Assembly (NCBI GenBank): GCA_026874595.1
Contig: CM049313.1
Coordinates: forward strand, 80,594,659-80,658,658
DNA length: 64,000 nt
Direction: 5' to 3'
From: Sipunculus nudus
Lineage: Eukaryota > Annelida > Sipuncula > Golfingiida > Sipunculidae
Shown: in pieces, positions 58,670-64,000 of the stretch
Numbering within the stretch: position 1 is the first letter of the stretch
How the letters are laid out: each line of letters opens with the position of its first letter
Notes under the pieces: generated by a model
Databases searched by the model: none
What the model saw: the letters and a program-made list of their open reading frames with translations, nothing else
What the model was told of the DNA's origin: nothing
Made by a program: the position numbers and the translations under genes

Positions 58670-61600
58670 TGTTTGTTTGTTTGTCTGTCCAGTCTCTACA
58701 GGTCGCAATTTTCATCCCATCGCTTTCAAACTTTCACAGTTTGTGTAGAATCAAAAATGCAAGAAGCCTATTGTTTTTGGGCAATATAGGTCAAAGGTCA
58801 AGGTCAAGGTCATCAAAAGTTCCTAAAGTGCTCTTTTCTTCATATCTCCATTACTATTTGTCATAGCCACTTCAAACATGGCTCATTTTAATCGGCATTC
58901 CAAGGCCTTTCTTCTGATGTATATGTTGCTGAAATCTGCTGTTTCTATGGTTACACATTTTGGGGGAAATCTCATGATTTTCGAAAATAAAAGGCCTAAT
59001 TTTTCTAACTTTGTCATTTTTAAAGCTAGAGATTCCTAGTTTTTTGCATCATATAGTACTAAATAAGCTTTTTATCATACAAGTAAAAGTCTCGTAAAAT
59101 CTCGCACCATTTCTCGTCAAACGAGAATTTTCGAGATTTCATTAGATATGGCTTACAGGTCGCATTTTTTAAACTATGACTTTGAAAATGACATATTTTG
59201 TGTTGTTTAGAAATATCTCGAAATCAATTTTTCATTTTTTGGAAATAGCCACCAGGGGGCGTGGTACATGAAACACTGTAACATATCATTTTTCTGCAAT
59301 ATCTCAAAAAATATTAAACGTGACACCATTTTTTGGGTCGTATCTGAAACTAGGAACATTGGCTTATCCCTTCGCACATGTTGCTTTGTGCTGCCGTTAC
59401 CATGGTTACCAAATTTTGGGGTAAAACTTGACAATCTGAAAATTCGGAGTTTTCCAGCTTCTCTCTCTGTTGATATTTGCGATAGAAAGGTCTGGTGTTT
59501 GGCGTTAGACAGCATCCCTCTAGTTCTTAGTCATTCAATCGCAAGTCTCGTCATATCTCGCACCGTTTCTCGTGAAACGAGAACACGTGACCATTCAAAG
59601 AAATGCCTATAATTATGTCATTTTTCACGCTACAGACACATGGTTTGCAGCGCTGGATAGCGGCTGACACTCGCAGTCACATTCAGGGGTCACATTGTTA
59701 GTCTCGTCAAATCTCGCGCCGTTTTTCGCCAAACCACGAAGACACGTGCCGTCGCCGCAAGTGGCGGCAGGGTCCCTACGGTGGGCGGCCGGCGTGTGCA
59801 GCGGTGCGTGACGGCCTCTCCGGGCCCCATCTATGATCATACATGTTGGAGGCACAGTCACAACTTTATTGCTTGCCGGAAATCTTCGATTTTCGCAAGC
59901 TGGTTGGTCAGTCGCGGATGTCTGTTTGTCTTTTTGTTTGTTTGTTTGTTTGTCTGTCCAGTCTCTACAGGTCGCAATTTTCATCCCATCGCTTTCAAAC
60001 TTTCACAGTTTGTGTAGAATCAAAAATGCAAGAAGCCTATTGTTTTTGGGCAATATAGGTCAAAGGTCAAGGTCAAGGTCATCAAAAGTTCCTAAAGTGC
60101 TCTTTTCTTCATATCTCCATTACTATTTGTCATAGCCACTTCAAACATGGCTCATTTTAATCGGCATTCCAAGGCCTTTCTTCTGATGTATATGTTGCTG
60201 AAATCTGCTGTTTCTATGGTTACACATTTTGGGGGAAATCTCATGATTTTCGAAAATAAAAGGCCTAATTTTTCTAACTTTGTCATTTTTAAAGCTAGAG
60301 ATTCCTAGTTTTTTGCATCATATAGTACTAAATAAGCTTTTTATCATACAAGTAAAAGTCTCGTAAAATCTCGCACCATTTCTCGTCAAACGAGAATTTT
60401 CGAGATTTCATTAAATATGGCTTACAGGTCGCATTTTTTAAACTATGACTTTGAAAATGACATATTTTGTGTTGTTTAGAAATATCTCGAAATCAATTTT
60501 TCATTTTTTGGAAATAGCCACCAGGGGGCGTGGTACATGAAACACTGTAACATATCATTTTTCTGCAATATCTCAAAAAATATTAAACGTGACACCATTT
60601 TTTTGGTCGTATCTGAAACTAGGAACATTGGCTTATCCCTTCGCACATGTTGCTTTGTGCTGCCGTTACCATGGTTACCAAATTTTGGGGTAAAACTTGA
60701 CAATCTGAAAATTCGGAGTTTTCCAGCTTCTCTCTCTGTTGATATTTGCGATAGAAAGGTCTGGTGTTTGGCGTTAGACAGCATCCCTCTAGTTCTTAGT
60801 CATTCAATCGCAAGTCTCGTCATATCTCGCACCGTTTCTCGTGAAACGAGAACACGTGACCATTCAAAGAAATGCCTATAATTATGTCATTTTTCACGCT
60901 ACAGACACATGGTTTGCAGCGCTGGATAGCGGCTGACACTCGCAGTCACATTCAGGGGTCACATTGTTAGTCTCGTCAAATCTCGCGCCGTTTTTCGCCA
61001 AACCACGAAGACACGTGCCGTCGCCGCAAGTGGCGGCAGGGTCCCTACGGTGGGCGGCCGGCGTGTGCAGCGGTGCGTGACGGCCTCTCCGGGCCCCATC
61101 TATGATCATACATGTTGGAGGCACAGTCACAACTTTATTGCTTGCCGGAAATCTTCGATTTTCGCAAGCTGGTTGGTCAGTCGCGGATGTCTGTTTGTCT
61201 GTTTGTTTGTTTGTTTGTTTGTCTGTCCAGTCTCTACAGGTCGCAATTTTCATCCCATCGCTTTCAAACTTTCACAGTTTGTGTAGAATCAAAAATGCAA
61301 GAAGCCTATTGTTTTTGGGCAATATAGGTCAAAGGTCAAGGTCAAGGTCATCAAAAGTTCCTAAAGTGCTCTTTTCTTCATATCTCCATTACTATTTGTC
61401 ATAGCCACTTCAAACATGGCTCATTTTAATCGGCATTCCAAGGCCTTTCTTCTGATGTATATGTTGCTGAAATCTGCTGTTTCTATGGTTACACATTTTG
61501 GGGGAAATCTCATGATTTTCGAAAATAAAAGGCCTAATTTTTCTAACTTTGTCATTTTTAAAGCTAGAGATTCCTAGTTTTTTGCATCATATAGTACTAA

Positions 61601-64000
61601 ATAAGCTTTTTATCATACAAGTAAAAGTCTCGTAAAATCTCGCACCATTTCTCGTCAAACGAGAATTTTCGAGATTTCATTAGATATGGCTTACAGGTCG
61701 CATTTTTTAAACTATGACTTTGAAAATGACATATTTTGTGTTGTTTAGAAATATCTCGAAATCAATTTTTCATTTTTTGGAAATAGCCACCAGGGGGCGT
61801 GGTACATGAAACACTGTAACATATCATTTTTCTGCAATATCTCAAAAAATATTAAACGTGACACCATTTTTTGGGTCGTATCTGAAACTAGGAACATTGG
61901 CTTATCCCTTCGCACATGTTGCTTTGTGCTGCCGTTACCATGGTTACCAAATTTTGGGGTAAAACTTGACAATCTGAAAATTCGGAGTTTTCCAGCTTCT
62001 CTCTCTGTTGACATTTGCGATAGAAAGGTCTGGTGTTTGGCGTTAGACAGCATCCCTCTAGTTCTTAGTCATTCAATCGCAAGTCTCGTCATATCTCGCA
62101 CCGTTACTCGTGAAACGAGAACACGTGACCATTCAAAGAAATGCCTATAATTATGTCATTTTTCACGCTACAGACACATGGTTTGCAGCGCTGGATAGCG
62201 GCTGACACTCGCAGTCACATTCAGGGGTCACATTGTTAGTCTCGTCAAATCTCGCGCCGTTTTTCGCCAAACCACGAAGACACGTGCCGTCGCCGCAAGT
62301 GGCGGCAGGGTCCCTACGGTGGGCGGCCGGCGTGTGCAGCGGTGCGTGACGGCCTCTCCGGGCCCCATCTATGATCATACATGTTGGAGGCACAGTCACA
62401 ACTTTATTGCTTGCCGGAAATCTTCGATTTTCGCAAGCTGGTTGGTCAGTCGCGGATGTCTGTTTGTCTGTTTGTTTGTTTGTTTGTTTGTCTGTCCAGT
62501 CTCTACAGGTCGCAATTTTCATCCCATCGCTTTCAAACTTTCACAGTTTGTGTAGAATCAAAAATGCAAGAAGCCTATTGTTTTTGGGCAATATAGGTCA
62601 AAGGTCAAGGTCAAGGTCATCAAAAGTTCCTAAAGTGCTCTTTTCTTCATATCTCCATTACTATTTGTCATAGCCACTTCAAACATGGCTCATTTTAATC
62701 GGCATTCCAAGGCCTTTCTTCTGATGTATATGTTGCTGAAATCTGCTGTTTCTATGGTTACACATTTTGGGGGAAATCTCATGATTTTCGAAAATAAAAG
62801 GCCTAATTTTTCTAACTTTGTCATTTTTAAAGCTAGAGATTCCTAGTTTTTTGCATCATATAGTACTAAATAAGCTTTTTATCATACAAGTAAAAGTCTC
62901 GTAAAATCTCGCACCATTTCTCGTCAAACGAGAATTTTCGAGATTTCATTAGATATGGCTTACAGGTCGCATTTTTTAAACTATGACTTTGAAAATGACA
63001 TATTTTGTGTTGTTTAGAAATATCTCGAAATCAATTTTTCATTTTTTGGAAATAGCCACCAGGGGGCGTGGTACATGAAACACTGTAACATATCATTTTT
63101 CTGCAATATCTCAAAAAATATTAAACGTGACACCATTTTTTGGGTCGTATCTGAAACTAGGAACATTGGCTTATCCCTTCGCACATGTTGCTTTGTGCTG
63201 CCGTTACCATGGTTACCAAATTTTGGGGTAAAACTTGACAATCTGAAAATTCGGAGTTTTCCAGCTTCTCTCTCTGTTGATATTTGCGATAGAAAGGTCT
63301 GGTGTTTGGCGTTAGACAGCATCCCTCTAGTTCTTAGTCATTCAATCGCAAGTCTCGTCATATCTCGCACCGTTTCTCGTGAAACGAGAACACGTGACCA
63401 TTCAAAGAAATGCCTATAATTATGTCATTTTTCACGCTACAGACACATGGTTTGCAGCGCTGGATAGCGGCTGACACTCGCAGTCACATTCAGGGGTCAC
63501 ATTGTTAGTCTCGTCAAATCTCGCGCCGTTTTTCGCCAAACCACGAAGACACGTGCCGTCGCCGCAAGTGGCGGCAGGGTCCCTACGGTGGGCGGCCGGC
63601 GTGTGCAGCGGTGCGTGACGGCCTCTCCGGGCCCCATCTATGATCATACATGTTGGAGGCACAGTCACAACTTTATTGCTTGCCGGAAATCTTCGATTTT
63701 CGCAAGCTGGTTGGTCAGTCGCGGATGTCTGTTTGTCTGTTTGTTTGTTTGTTTGTTTGTCTGTCCAGTCTCTACAGGTCGCAATTTTCATCCCATCGCT
63801 TTCAAACTTTCACAGTTTGTGTAGAATCAAAAATGCAAGAAGCCTATTGTTTTTGGGCAATATAGGTCAAAGGTCAAGGTCAAGGTCATCAAAAGTTCCT
63901 AAAGTGCTCTTTTCTTCATATCTCCATTACTATTTGTCATAGCCACTTCAAACATGGCTCATTTTAATCGGCATTCCAAGGCCTTTCTTCTGATGTATAT
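58670..64000 (+). repeat. Tandem array D, A-type unit, second subfamily
   Basis: Begins inside a TTTG stretch after GACCTATGGTCGTCTAG. Units anchored on GCTTATCCCTTCGCACATG start at 59362, 60631, 61900 and 63169, always exactly 1269 bp apart, and the array runs off the window. It shares all motifs with array A. It differs from A at about 18 fixed substitutions confined to one part of the unit. Private changes among D units are substitutions, not indels. Confidence 0.96.

Overview
The window is eukaryotic, repeat-dominated DNA with no intact gene. Almost all of it is built from tandem arrays of long units assembled from one shared set of modules. The style suggests a marine invertebrate genome: TTTG/CTGT stretches, runs of AGGTCA half-sites, and an insertion at 56.6-57.8 kb that opens with an AGCTCAGCTGA-type end followed by GTCCGTCGTCC-type sequence. 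From memory I would say mollusc or another lophotrochozoan, with low certainty. Nothing points to a bacterium, virus or organelle.

Layout. (A) 1-8050: six full copies plus a partial copy of a 1.269-kb unit. 8051-8550: 500-N gap. (B) 8551-37590: 3.65 copies of a 7.95-kb unit, differing in the positions I compared by about one substitution, a CTGT-number change and a few homopolymer changes. 37591-38090: second 500-N gap. (C) 38091-55742: 13 full copies and one truncated copy of a 1.28-kb unit. 55743-58670: single-copy mosaic flank with diverged A-like and 330-bp modules, interrupted by a nested element of about 1.24 kb. (D) 58670-64000: the A-type unit again, exactly 1269 bp per copy, in a distinct subfamily.

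Every long unit repeats the same ordered modules on the + strand: a GCTTGCCGG block, a TTTG/TGTC stretch, tandem AGGTCA half-sites (first pair one base apart), a GTTACCATGGTTAC/GTAAC palindrome like the RFX X-box, nested TCTCG/CGAGA inverted repeats, and a CCRCYAGGGGGCG box that closely matches the vertebrate CTCF core. By my count there are about 57 CTCF-like boxes, all in one orientation. If bound, these arrays would resemble a CTCF-dense macrosatellite such as human DXZ4. Binding is untested and the motifs could be passive relics of an ancient repeat family.

B also holds a block of five 365-bp satellite units, a diverged direct-repeat pair with a TATA box, and three short exon-like open stretches on both strands that I cannot assign to a family. 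A and D differ at about 18 fixed positions, all in one 735-bp part of the unit. The remaining 535 bp, carrying the X-box-like palindrome, a 7-bp hairpin, both E-boxes and a CpG-dense block, is identical. The many short ORFs are products of repeat sequence and are not annotated as genes.
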